NCBI GenBank assembly: GCA_039720395.1
Contig: CM077820.1
Span: 10,329,338 to 10,393,337, forward strand
Direction of reading: 5' to 3'
DNA: 64,000 bases
Origin: Liquidambar formosana
Taxonomy: Eukaryota; Streptophyta; Magnoliopsida; Saxifragales; Altingiaceae
Shown here: positions 36,901-47,845 of the stretch, piece by piece
Layout: each line of letters begins with the position of its first letter
Position numbering within the stretch: position 1 is the stretch's first letter
The notes under the pieces: model-generated
Told to the model about the DNA's origin: nothing
What the model saw: only the letters and a program-made list of their open reading frames with translations
The model's database searches: none
Translations under genes and position numbers: made by a program

Positions 36901-39352
36901 TTTCTCATGATTCCAATATCGATCGTGGACTTAGAAACTTAAAGAATTAATTGATAATTAATATTGATTGCCCTTCTAGTTCTTTTCTAAGATAAATAAT
37001 TCTCAATCATAAGTTTTTTGATAGCATGTTAGGTACTATCATAATGCTAAGATACAATATATTATTATATTATTGTATTCAGAATAATAGAAAATTTATA
37101 TTTAGTGGACTGATTGTAAGCCTATTGAGAACTATCACCAACTGTAAAAGGTTTTATTCGTTAATGCAATATAGGAATGGATTGATAATTATTGGTGATG
37201 CTAAAGTTATAATTAGACTGAAGGCAATTATAAGTACATGACTAATGTAGTATGTTTTCAAATATTGTGATATTGATTGTGATTTTAGTTTAAAGCTATT
37301 TTTGCATTAATTTCAATTATAAACTAAATTTGGCACATTTGCTTTGAAAGCTACTATTTTTAGTGATCTTGTAAATTTTCCTTTGATTTACTGACTCTTA
37401 AGCTTTTACTGAAATATGTTTTCAATGGTCAAAATTATTGATCTTGACAACTATTTAAAAATTTAAGATTGAAAAACTTTCAAATTGATTTCATGAAAGT
37501 AGATAAAAATTTTGATTTTATGTGAGTAACAAATATATTGGTAATTTAAATGACCTAAGAATATTAAAAATTTTGAACGCTTAAGCTAGTGTTAATAAAG
37601 TAGATGAGTAATTGTATTCCAAGAGCAACATAGTGTGCATTGGTTGTTAAGGATTGATTTTAAGTTCTCGTATAATAGTAGTATATCTATCTTATTACAT
37701 ATTGATCTGCGCACTATTGTACAAATTTTCACATACATAATTGAACTAAATTGTTCTAAAGTGAACAAAGGGGTAAAATGTGAATTGAAGAAATTTATAT
37801 ATTTTTAGTAGACATTAATATAGTGATAACATGTTAAGAATAATTATTATCAATGCATGAATATTAAGGTTTGTGGGAGTAAATTCATTTATGATTTTAT
37901 TATACTTGAAGCATATTGTCATTCAAGTTTTTAAAGTAAAAGGCTTGAGGAAATATTTTATATTCGTTTTGTCTTGTTGTATTTGAAAGATACTTACAGT
38001 TTACAGATAAAGAATGTATTATTGCGTGTAAAAAAAATTAAAAAAAATCATGTTGTAATTCTGTTATCGTTAATAGAAAATTAAGTTAGAAATGATTTAT
38101 AAAGAATATATTTTATGTTTTTGCCAAATTTGGAGTATATTGAGTACTTGAGATTATGCTCATTTAGATTTTGCGTATATATTAGATTTACATGTGAATT
38201 CACAATGTTTTCTTTGAATGGGCAAAAACAATACGATGATTAAGATATTTATCATGAACTAAAGCCTTATAAATTTTACTTGTCCATGATGGAACTAATA
38301 AGGTCAGAGGGCTATATGAAAGAAAGAGTTGATGGATTTGTATGAATTTTTTCACCATGATTATAATATAATTTTTATATATGGCATAAGAAATAATATC
38401 TTTTGTATGACGGGTATATAAAGAATCAAAGTAAGCAGACAATAATTTTGTTAGAAATAATTACGATTGGGCTCCATTAACATGCCTAGCCTATAAAGTT
38501 TTATAGTTGTCTTAAGCTATTTTTGAATATGCTTGATCAGTGGGAGTTCAAAATTATGTGATGATTGAATTTTTTGATGTGATGCATAATCCCATTTAGG
38601 ATGAGATAACCTATAAAGTATAGGGTTTTTTGCCATTAAGGTTTGTGAAGTTATTTCGTAAAATAATATTTATTTGTTATATTGCCATATTTTGTGCACA
38701 TGTAATTTTTTGTTTATGGCAGGATGATCTCATCATAAAGAAAATCATTCAAGAAAATAGACATCTATCTTGAAATATAGTGGGTATCAATTAATTTTCT
38801 TATACTGTATTATTGTGCACATAAAGTATGATTAATGTCATTTTGAGCATATGATATATGTTACGTACTTATGTTTTATTGTTGTGAATGACATTAATAA
38901 AGATTTCGAGATATAAACTAAAGACATAAGAGTTTCATTGGAGACATGTGAGCTTTAGTTAAAAGCATAAAGGCTTCATTGTGAGGCATAAAGAGGTTTC
39001 ATGAGAAACCATAAAGAGGACCAATATTGAATTTAGCACAATTTTGATCACATTTAGTATGCTATTTTCATGTCACACTTACTCATCATTTAAAATCCAT
39101 GTCGATAGGGATATTAGCATTTGTGACTATGGAGTGGTCTTATATCGCTAAATGATATAATGACTTCCATGATTCAGTATTGGTATTCTTCTTGGATTGG
39201 ATTATGTTACTAAGGTGTTTTCATTCAGGTTATATGTACGTGTGGACACTTCAGTAAATCAACCCGAGAGTCGTTTTTCAAAATATTATATATGTATGTA
39301 TTATTTTATTGTTATTAGTCAAATAACAATCAATGAAGCCCAAGTAGAAGAA

Positions 39353-39821
39353 TGTTAGAATTTCATTTATGTGGGCTTTACATTGATTGGTTTTCTGGAT
39401 CGTCAAAAACGAGTTGAATGTCTAGCCTGCAATGATATACGGTATAGCCCATTATAGTGTGTGATCAATTAAGTTTTTGGGCTCTAGTGCACCTTGGTCC
39501 GTTATGTGGGATTATAAAGTATGAGCCTATTCCTTGTAAGTCAATGAGTCCATGATGGGCAAGACTCTATAAAGTTTTTTTATAAATAGGTTAGGTTCCT
39601 TCTATACTCCATAAGTTGAAAACCCTAGTAGCCTGTCCCATTGGTGGTTGCATAAAGAAAAGATGAGCAAGTAAAGGAAGACCGACCTCCTAATCGTGTG
39701 TTTCTTTTGCAGAGGTTTGATAATTGGATTCAATGGCTTCCACAGGTACGCGCATATTATTTATTATTATTATTTCCATGTGTTCTAGTTTCTAGTATGG
39801 ATTTATTATATTATTCTATCA
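39353..39821 (+). repeat. 3' LTR
   Basis: Same ends and length as the 5' LTR; followed by the target duplication TTTTC. Confidence 0.92.
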
Positions 39822-41165
39822 TTTTCCTCAACTTTCTGTTTTGTTCTGGGGAAAATTGGGTGCAGTCTCGCGCTCTGTCTCTCGAGCTGTATTTTCATCT
39901 TTTCCTCGCTCTTCCTGGGAACCAAACGACGGCGAATGAAAAAAATACCGATTTTTATTTTATTTTATATTTTTTGTTTTATTTTAAAGACTCACCATTT
40001 TATTGTGGCAGCTCTTCAAAACGCAGTGTTTTAATATATATATGTATATATTTTAAATGTCGGCTGTATTCTTGGCTAGGTAATAAAAAAAAAAAAAAAA
40101 ATGTCCGTCTTTATAGCCATATAGACCACTAGGAAAAAACACCACAAATTGTCATAAGACAGCCCCTTTGTTTACAAGCCACTATAATTCAAATGAATTC
40201 TAAACCATATTGCTTGCATTTCAAATGTAATTCCTTCATGTTAAAAAACACATGCAAACACAAACAAAAGCATCAAATTCAATATTAATCTTAAACCAAG
40301 GAAATTTGAAATTATCACATCGATGAATTCACCGCTGAGCAACATGGGTTTGAAGGAGGTAAAGTGGAAAAGGGTTTGTGTGAAGAACTCATCCCATTTG
40401 GATTTGTGGGTGTTGTAGTGGGAATTGAACGTGTGATCCGCATGCATGAGGTTGAGGAAGAAGAGCTTGAACTGGGAAATTGAGAGGGAAAACGTTTCTC
40501 TAGAGGGTTTTCACCTTAGTGTGGCAACCATGGGGCTTGTGAGGTTTTTTCTCGAGAAAGTGAATGAAAATTTTGGGGTTAAGAAGAGAAATTGAGAGAT
40601 GGGTTTGGAGGAAATGAGGGGAATTGAAATGGGTTTGTCTCATATTGCAAGATTGCCTTCTATATCTACAGAATTGGAATGAAAGAAGATGAAGAAAAGG
40701 GATATACATAATAGGGTATTAGAAAAGAGTGTAAAAGCGGACAACAGAGTATATATATGAGCTATCGAGAATCTATCTAGTTGCAATTTAGAGCAGAAAA
40801 CTGACATCATGACATGAAAGCACTATTACAAACAGCGCTTTCATGTTATATAACGTCCTGTTGTATGGGTATAAGTGGTTCGATTCTTACTTTTTCGTTC
40901 AACAAAATATACCCAAATTTTACCAAATTTGATAATTCTAACATCTAATTGACCAAATTCTATCCAATTTTAAGGGTGGTATAAAAAACTTACTATTAAA
41001 ATTTTCCCCTTTTTATTCTTTTATGGCTAAATATCCAGATATTTCTAAAAAAATAACACTATCCAAATAAGGTTAAAATACATCCAAAAAAACCCATTGT
41101 TCTAACTTCTATCTAATCCCATTGGAGTAATGGACTTTCTTAGACTAAATTACTAAAATGCCTTA
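39822..41165. repeat. Segmental duplication copy A, part downstream of the LTR element
   Basis: It collinearly matches copy B (45170-47345): the leader with CTCGAGCTGTATTTTCATCT and GGAACCAAACGACGG, the poly(A) near 40085, then a 600-bp stretch. In that stretch the minus strand has parallel open segments in both copies (FSLSISQFKLFFL, FFTQT, FHFTSFKPM, GEFID), which I do not recognise. The tail ACCCAAATTTTACCAAATTT follows, then TTTTATGGCTAAATAT. Only one unit of the hairpin repeat seen in copy B is present (about 40815-40848). Confidence 0.85.
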
Positions 41166-41499
41166 TGATACTTTCTATTTTTTATTTTTTATTCAAATAC
41201 ATAACATTATCCAAAAACTGTTTTACCATCTTGCCTTACTAACAAGTGGATTATTTATCATCTACTGCCATTGAAAAATAAATAACAAAAAATTGCAACT
41301 AATAAGTGAAAAACTGAAAATAAAAAATAAGAAATTGCCACTAATAAGTAGAAAAGTGCTGTTAGGCCAAGACGCCATTTGCAATTACTCTCATCTAACA
41401 AGGCCTATTTTGCTTTCCCGAACCTCTAAGAGGCAGCCAACAATACAATCCGTCTGCTTCTTTTAACCAACTTCTTAACCTACACATCTGTGGAACATT
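41166..41499. other. Spacer, no gene seen
   Basis: AT-rich. Contains a short duplicated pair AAAAATTGCAACTAATAAGTG / AAGAAATTGCCACTAATAAGTA near 41290-41350. Confidence 0.5.
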
Positions 41500-42062
41500 C
41501 TTAAAACTTTATTTTGCAGCCAGGGAAGCCTTTTCACTGTATTCCCAGCCATATTCATCCATTCTCATTGAATATAAGTGATTCTTCAGGTTGCGTTTGT
41601 CATGAACCCTCCTTGTCATGTCCAATCCTATATATAACATTTCAACCAAATGTTTCCAAATACAGATATAAATGGCCTTATGCAATATTCAGTTCTCGAA
41701 AACAAACAAATTTTCTATCCAGCCCTTTTCTCTTGCCCTTTATCTCCTACAATGACTGCTCAGATTATAGTTCATATAAAAATAAAAATTCATTTGAGCC
41801 CCCCCCCCAAAAGAGCTCCCCCCACACAAAAAAAAAAAGAAAAGAAAACAAGATATAATACAACCATGAAGATGGAATGCTTGCATACTTCACCATAATC
41901 ATTGAATGACTACCTTGCACCAAGCCTTATGCTGGTTGTCTGAGTTATTTTCTGTTGCCACTTCAAGTTTGAACAGTTTGTCATCATACAGCCATGTCCA
42001 CGAGATACCAACACTCCCAAATCCTGAGATGGATGATCGGATCATTCCCAGAAATTTAAAGA
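41500..42062 (-). other. Possible terminal exon and 3' UTR of an unrecognised gene
   Basis: On the minus strand, about 42060-41900 is open and reads ...GFGSVGISWTWLYDDKLFKL... ending at a stop near 41905, followed by about 390 bp of T-rich, UTR-like sequence and AATAAAG near 41510. It is downstream, in the same orientation, of the SPT16 pseudogene and of the first exon at 44997-45120. It may belong to either or neither. No family assigned. Confidence 0.3.
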
Positions 42063-42349
42063 AATTGTAATGAAAATATGAAATTGATTATAATGGTTCT
42101 CATCACCTACAAAACAAGACCAATTACAGACCTATAAAAGGTTCCGCTGAAAAAGAAAGGGAGCCTTTGTGCTGATATAATACTATACTTTTTCATCAGC
42201 AAGAAATTCACCCCTTTCTGACATTTACACTCGTCCAGCTTCACCCGTTCCCAAGTTTTGTCATAGTATAGCCCTTGAAACAGCATAAGCTGCTACCAAA
42301 AAAGAGGAAGAAGGGGTGGGGGGGGGGGGGGGGGGGGGAGCACATGCAA

Positions 42350-43652
42350 CATTTCATGAAGACCGCAACAATAACTGTATCTGCAAGCAAAAGAGAAATT
42401 CTGGCTCTTTGGCTTGCTGACCTGAGTCTGCAAGTTCTGAAAACAAAGTGACACATTAATCAACATGCCTGCTTTTAATGCCCAATCATTCTTGGCATTA
42501 AGACTTAACCCTGACTTGTGGAACTCAAGGCCAATGCCTGTCCCTGCAGTTTTTTTCATGTTTGCACATAATTCAGGAGCATCCTTCTCAACCATCGAAA
42601 GGGCTGCTTGATACACAGCACTGACCTTGTTCCCAGGTTTAAGCGCACTAATTTCCGCTTCATGTGCTCTGAGTAGAATCTCATAAGCTTTGCTTTGCAT
42701 TGTATTGGAATCAATCAGAAAAGTCCTGGCAACATTCGAGCAGTAGCTGTTATATTGGGACCCAATTGCCTCACACTGGCGGAATCATAGTACAAATAAT
42801 CATCATTGCATGCAGCACTAGGCTTAAGATCGAAATTTCCTCCACTTTAAAAAATTGGAGGGTGACAGATATCAATGTTCTTGGCCTTTAGCTTCACCTT
42901 AGCTCAAACAAGCTCCAGTATAGCCTTCTCTGCATCATCCATCAATGACGAATGGGTAACTTTCTTTTCCTCATCATTAACATTCTCAAGCTTTGGAACC
43001 ACATAATTCTTCATCACAGAAGCATTCAAGAATGCAGCCTTCTTCAGATTTGTAACTCACCACTGTCCTTGACGGCAAACAGGTTGGACAACCACTTGGT
43101 TATATTGCTAAGCTGGAAATTAGAGTTCTTTAGCTTCTCAGCCCATGTCCCCAAAAGATTTCCTTCAGGGGCTTCTCTTGCTATATGTCCAACAACAGGA
43201 GCATCTTTCGTCTGAGCATGGACAGCACGGAATATCACATCCATTAGTGCAGTTCCATCATCACTTTCGGCCTTCACATGAATTACAACATCTACACCCA
43301 CAGCCTCCTGGGCAGATCTTTTTACAACTTCAAGCAGAGAGGCCTTCTTCTGGCTACACAAGAAATGAATCTGCTGCTTCATGAAAACCAAAATTATCTC
43401 TGGGAACTCATAACCAAGTAACCATATGTTCAGCGCTGAGGATTTCAGGTATTGCAGATCCTCTGAAGCAGGAGGGGTCGCGATTGCAAGAGCATCAGAA
43501 GCACCTCAGAGATCACTGCTGTGTTCAGCTCAACGTGAATATATCGCTTTCAGTCGCTTACTAAAGTTAACAAGATCAATAGTATATGCACTTCCTGCTC
43601 CAGGGGCCTTCCCATTTGAAGCCTGGCCATTAGCATTCCGATGTTCTGCCAT
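42350..43652 (-). pseudogene. SPT16: Truncated SPT16 (FACT complex large subunit) pseudogene
   Basis: The minus strand starts ATGGCAGAACATCGGAATGC and gives the plant SPT16 N-terminus: YTIDLVNFSKRLKA, SDALAIATPPASEDL, NIWLLGYEFPE, FMKQQIHFLCSQKKASLLEV, GHIAREAPEGN, DLKPSA, YNSYCSNVARTFLIDSN, QSKAYEILLRAHEAEISAL, AGTGIGLEFHKSGLSLNAKN, LLLADTVIV. Two conserved Trp codons near residues 40-50 are TGA, there are further stops and frame slips (for example after FAVKDSGE), and similarity ends at a G/C homopolymer near 42340. Only about 400 of roughly 1060 residues remain, the peptidase-like N-terminal domain. FACT moves H2A-H2B during transcription, but this copy cannot make the protein. No introns are seen; plant SPT16 coding regions usually lack introns, so retroposition cannot be told from DNA duplication. 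Confidence 0.9.
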
Positions 43653-44221
43653 TATTGAAAGTTCTCTTATGATTCAACTCGTAATATTATTGGTTCACAA
43701 ACATATAGCGTAATTTATCAAAAAGTAGGGCCCACCATGAGTATCAAATGCATTGTTTGTCAAATCTTATGATCCAACTGTATGACTCAAAAGTCATAAC
43801 TTAAATTCTACCAAATGATTGATTTGAATTTCTTCCCAAAAGACATACATTGTAAAAGAAAGAAAATAAAGTAGATTTAAGATGAAGGTTTGAAGAATTG
43901 AAGGTAACCATTTTTTGTGAATTAAGCGTGATAGATCCTCTTATAGTGATTATAAACTGCCAAAGAGAGATTCTATTTTTGAGATATACAATTAGGAAAA
44001 CCATATGAAAAGGTAAATTCTATATGTAAACATATATTGACATTTAAAAAACAATTTAAACAGGTGGAAATCAATCATCCAAGGTTTATACATGAAGGAA
44101 TCCTATGGATTATACTAAATTCTCAAAATACAGCCAAAAATACCGTATTCTACTTTTAAAAAGGTTGCAACTGTTATGAAAAATAATAATAATATTTTTC
44201 TCTAATATCATAAAGGATATA
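43653..44221. other. Spacer, no gene seen
   Basis: AT-rich DNA upstream (minus-strand sense) of the SPT16 pseudogene. Confidence 0.5.
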
Positions 44222-44408
44222 TATTCAGCTTGGCCTAGTGGTAACTTGTTATCACAATGGGGCAGATGATGTGAGTTCCAACTTGCCTGATGGCTTGAAA
44301 AAAACAAGGATATACATATAATGCAGCAGACAGTGTGAGTTCCAATTTGCCTGATGGCTATTACAAAAAAGGCTATACATATAATGCAGCTCCAAAAAAA
44401 AAAAAAAG
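44222..44408 (+). mobile_element. Short SINE with target duplication and a partial tandem copy
   Basis: CAGCTTGGCCTAGTGGTAAC (A box) and TGTGAGTTCCAACTTGCC (B-box-like) lead to TGGCTTGAAAAAAAC. AAGGATATA at 44213-44221 and 44306-44314 fits a target duplication around an 84-bp element. The 3' half (GTGAGTTCCAATTTGCCTGA, TGGCT, A-run, CATATAATGCAG) is then repeated to 44408. Confidence 0.68.
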
Positions 44409-44989
44409 GTACTCCGTGTCAAACGGTTAAACCACATGGCATGTTACAATAAAATTTTGTATATCTTTGAAGTGTCATATATCTAATGTTATGGTATGTG
44501 TCATAAAACTCGTGTAATATCATCTTTTTTTTTTTTTTTTTTACATTCGATAGAAACTTCCCTAACCCTCTTTAATATCAACAAATGGATAGCAATGCTT
44601 CTCCAATGGGATCACCCTGACAATGGCTTTACTCTCTCTTTGTAATGTTACCAAAGGTGATCCAATCATACAATCTGAAATATACTTTATGGGGTTTGTG
44701 TTTTGTGTTTTTCCTTGCACCTTAGTTTGCTAATGATGACTATTGGCAAATAGTCTAATACACCTGAATGTACCCGGAATGGCAGAGAATTAGTGGATGA
44801 AAATGGTGTCATTGGAGCCATGCTGTGTGCAATGGAGGAAACGTTATCATGGTGCAGAATCTCCATTCTCCAGTGTCGATGGTGCGGAGCAGAATCATTT
44901 TCATCAACCACAAAAGGGCACCATTTGGACAAAAATGCTAGTAAAGTACTATGCAATGGGGATAATTGAGCATAAAAGTTGTTTTAGGG
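44409..44989. other. Spacer, no gene seen
   Basis: AT-rich, with a T21 run near 44525-44545. The minus-strand short frames here are unsupported, though this is where an intron of the 44997-45120 exon would lie. Confidence 0.45.
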
Positions 44990-44996
44990 TTTTTAC

Positions 44997-45120
44997 CTGT
45001 GGAGATGCGATCGAAAGCTTTCTGAAGTATAGTAGGAAGCTCTCCAGTTGAAGCGGGTAGGGTTTCGACCTCACGTTGTTGAGCCGAAACCTCTTCTGTC
45101 GAAGACGATAATGCTCCCAT
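44997..45120 (-). CDS. First coding exon of an unrecognised gene, copy B
   Basis: ATG at 45120 (minus strand) opens MGALSSSTEEVSAQQREVET, then LPASTGELPTILQKAFDRI, ending at a GT donor (44996) after 41 codons and 1 nt. The leader upstream (45121-45300) carries CT tracts and a CGTTTGGTTCCCGGGAAGG motif. No continuing exon could be linked with confidence. The candidate at 41900-42060 is in the right orientation, but the SPT16 pseudogene lies in between. It could be a live exon with a large intron or a stranded fragment. Confidence 0.5.
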
Positions 45121-45335
45121 TGTGTCTGTATCTTCTCTGCAAATGAATGGACCTCTAGAAATAAAATTTGGGAGAATCTTCATCAACTTTCTGTTTAGTT
45201 CTCGGGAAAATTGGGTGAAGTCTCGCGCTCTCTCTCTCTCTCGAGCTGTATTTTCATCTTTTCCTCCTCCTTCCCGGGAACCAAACGACGGAGAATGATA
45301 AAAATCTTTCAAAACGATGTCACTTAAATTCTATA

Positions 45336-45366
45336 TTAAAAGCGGTGTTACTAACACCGCTTTTAA
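45336..45366. repeat. Perfect palindrome, 15-bp stem and 1-nt loop
   Basis: TTAAAAGCGGTGTTA-C-TAACACCGCTTTTAA. It shares the AAAGCG/CGCTTT theme with the hairpin units at 46795-47030 and 40815-40848. Confidence 0.95.
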
Positions 45367-45478
45367 ACTGCCACGAATTTTTTATTTTTAACTTTATTTT
45401 AAAGACGCACTGTTTTATTGTAGCAGCTCTTCAAAACGCAGTGTTTTAATATAAAAAATTATTGCCTCTATTCTTAGC

Positions 45479-45513
<35 letters not shown>

Positions 45514-45930
45514 GTTGCATCTATTTTCACCATTTCAAAGCCAAGTTTATTGCCAAAGATGACTCTGTTGCTTTGTTAATACTCCGTAAACATATATACA
45601 CATACACCCGAATTGGATCCCAAATTGAGGGGTTATTGTGAGCTTATCCATGCGGTTATGCACCTTTCGAATAGGAATTCACTTTTTGAAAGATCCTGGC
45701 TTTTGTGCTTTGGTGGGTCTATGAGATCTTTTCGATGACCTATGCTGTGTCGAAGGGATATGATCCGATCGATTGCAAAAAGCTTGCGGTAGCAACGAAA
45801 TTGGGGAAAATGTACAGAAAAGACAGTTCTTTTCTATTATGTTAGTATATATGTTTATAGAGTATAAACAAAGCAAAAGAATCCTCTATGGCAATAAACT
45901 TGTCCTTAAAAGGGTGAAAATAGAGGCAAC
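45514..45930. mobile_element. TIR element inside duplication copy B
   Basis: GTTGCATCTATTTTCACC at 45514 and its inverted counterpart GGTGAAAATAGAGGCAAC ending at 45930 form 18-bp inverted termini with one mismatch. The element is absent from copy A. The 417-bp interior has only short open frames. It lies 3 nt after an A30 run. Confidence 0.7.
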
Positions 45931-46794
45931 ATTTTGTGTGTGTATAGTGGAAACTTAAGCCATTTTCAATATTTTGATAACTTTCATGGGTAACTAGAAA
46001 AACCAATTAACTATATAGCCATATATATACCACTAGTAAAAAAGCACCACAAATTTTCACATAGCAGCCCTTTTCTTTATAAACTAATTATAATTCACAT
46101 GAATTCTAAATCATATTCTTTGCATATCAAATTTAATACCTTCATGTTATAAAACACATACAGACACAAACAAAAGCATCAAATTCAATATTAATCTAAA
46201 ACCAAACAAATTCGAAATTATCACCCTCTTGGCTCTCTCCTATGCAATTAAAAACTTGCCAAACCCTTTATCGATGAATTCTCCATAGAGAGACATGGGT
46301 TTGAAGGAGGTGAAGTGGTAATGGGTTTGTGTGAAGAACTTGTCTGATTCGAATTTGTGGATGTTGTAGTGGGAATTAGGCATGCGACCTGTGTGCATGT
46401 GGCTAAGGAAGAAGAGCTTGAATTGGGAAATTGAGAGAGAAAACGTTTCTTTGGAGGGTTTTGACATTCGTGTCGCAACTATGGGGTGTATGAGGATTTT
46501 TCCTGGGAAAGTGAAGGAAAATTTTAGGGGTAAGAAGAGAAATTGAGAGACGGGTTCAGAGGAAATGAGGAGAATTGAAATGAGTTTATAATTAGATTAC
46601 GAGATTATCATCTATATTTATAGAATTGGAATGGAAGAAGGTGAAGAAAAGAGATATACAAAAGAGGTTTTTTTTTTTTTTGGCTGCGAATATAGAATAG
46701 TGTTTAAGGAAGAGAGAGGAGTGTGAAAGTGGACAACGAAGTATATATCCAAGCTATTGAGAATATCTAGTTCTAATTTAGAGCAGAAAGTGAC

Positions 46795-47030
46795 ATTGTT
46801 TATATGGCATGAAAGTGCTATTAAAACAACGCTTTCTCTTACAATGAAAGTTCTAGTACGAACAAGGAAAGTGCTATTAAAAACAAGCTTTCTTAGGGAA
46901 AACAATGTACGTTCGTATGGCATGAAAGCGCTATTGCAAACAATGCTTTCTCTTACAATGAAAGCGCTATTACAAATAACACTTTCCCTCAAAAGGAAAG
47001 CGATGTTTATGACTACCCTTTCAGGTTGTA
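46795..47030 (+). repeat. Array of about five 36-bp hairpin units
   Basis: Consensus ATGAAAGCGCTATTACAAAC-AACGCTTTCTCTTACA. Each unit pairs GAAAGCG with CGCTTTC across an ATTACAAA loop. Units start near 46809, 46847, 46918, 46957 and 46990 with variable decay and one longer spacer. Copy A has a single unit. Confidence 0.75.
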
Positions 47031-47345
47031 TGAAATCCCGTTGTATGGGTACAAGTGGGTCGGTTCTTATTTTTCCTTGCAACAAAATATACCCAAATTT
47101 TACCAAATTTGATAATTCTAACATATAATTGACCAAATTCTATCCAATTTTAAGGAAGGTATAAAAAGCTTGCTAATAAAAATCTCCCATTTTTATTCTT
47201 TTATGGCTAAATATTCAATGTATTTATTAAAAAAATAACAATATCCAAATAAGGTTGAAATATGTCCAAAAAGGCCCATTATTCTTACTTCTATCTAATC
47301 GTATTTGAGTAACGGATTTGCTTAGACTAAAATATCTTATAACAC

Positions 47346-47845
47346 TTATAAGACAGGACATGTCATTAGGTTCGAGAGCCATTAGCAACCGACCACTGCA
47401 TTTAGAGATACAAAATTTTGATATTTTTTAAGACGCTATGTTGAGTTGGACACTGTTCTTGACACAAGCATGCCATTGTGAAGCCAAAACTACCATCAAG
47501 GTCCATTTTGTCGTTAAAATGGTTATTTAACTCTTATCCTTTATTTTACTTGTATGTAGTATTGATCCATCATTTTGAATGAGACAATTCAATAAAATGA
47601 TCGGTATCATAAAAAATGACAATAGAATTCAAAATAGAGGCCTTTTATCATGAATTCCTAAAATTGATCTTACAACATCAACTATGATGGTAATTTCATC
47701 TCTTTTTAAGCAATTTTATTCTAGACGATAAATTTGTGTCTTCAATAATCAAATATTACATAAAGTATGGTATAATTGTTTAGTTCTCTTTTGGGCAGCC
47801 AAAAGGGCCATAACTGAAAACTGCCACCCATGACAATAGATGGAA
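47346..47845. other. Spacer, no gene seen
   Basis: AT-rich sequence up to the Copia insertion; 47841-47845 is its target duplication TGGAA. Confidence 0.5.

Larger units (their letters stand above)
33410..39821 (+). mobile_element. Complete LTR retrotransposon without coding capacity (LARD-like)
   Basis: Two 469-bp LTRs (33410-33878 and 39353-39821) both begin TGTTAGAATTTC and end TTCTATCA. The 5-bp target duplication TTTTC lies at 33405-33409 and 39822-39826. A primer binding site TGGTATCAGAG (33881), the classical match to initiator tRNA-Met, follows the 5' LTR. A purine-rich tract AAGTAGAAGAA (39342-39352) precedes the 3' LTR. By eye the LTRs differ at roughly 30 positions. The 5.5-kb interior has no ORF above about 115 aa and no recognisable protease, integrase or reverse transcriptase. 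One short stretch near 36595-36700 translates as NNYGKWRQHVQIVLG, reminiscent of Copia gag. The best description is a large non-autonomous derivative mobilised in trans. Confidence 0.92.
44990..47345. repeat. Segmental duplication copy B
   Basis: Direct repeat of 33241-33409 plus 39822-41165. It shares the minus-strand first exon and its GT donor, the leader, the 46240-46480 block and the AT-rich tail. It differs by an A30 run (45481-45510), a 417-bp TIR element (45514-45930) and an expanded hairpin-repeat array (46795-47030). Confidence 0.88.

Noticed and set aside
40241..40709. Minus-strand ORFs as a real gene in duplication copy A
   Set aside because: Parallel open segments exist in copy B, but both are broken by stops and no family is recognisable, so I describe them within the duplication only.
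2772..43652. Functional chromatin cluster linking FKBP53 and SPT16
   Set aside because: The SPT16 copy is a truncated pseudogene 33 kb away, and plant genes of this kind are not clustered by function.
46795..47030. CRISPR-like regular repeats
   Set aside because: Plant nuclear DNA, irregular spacing, no unique spacers of constant length, no cas genes; better read as hairpin repeats.
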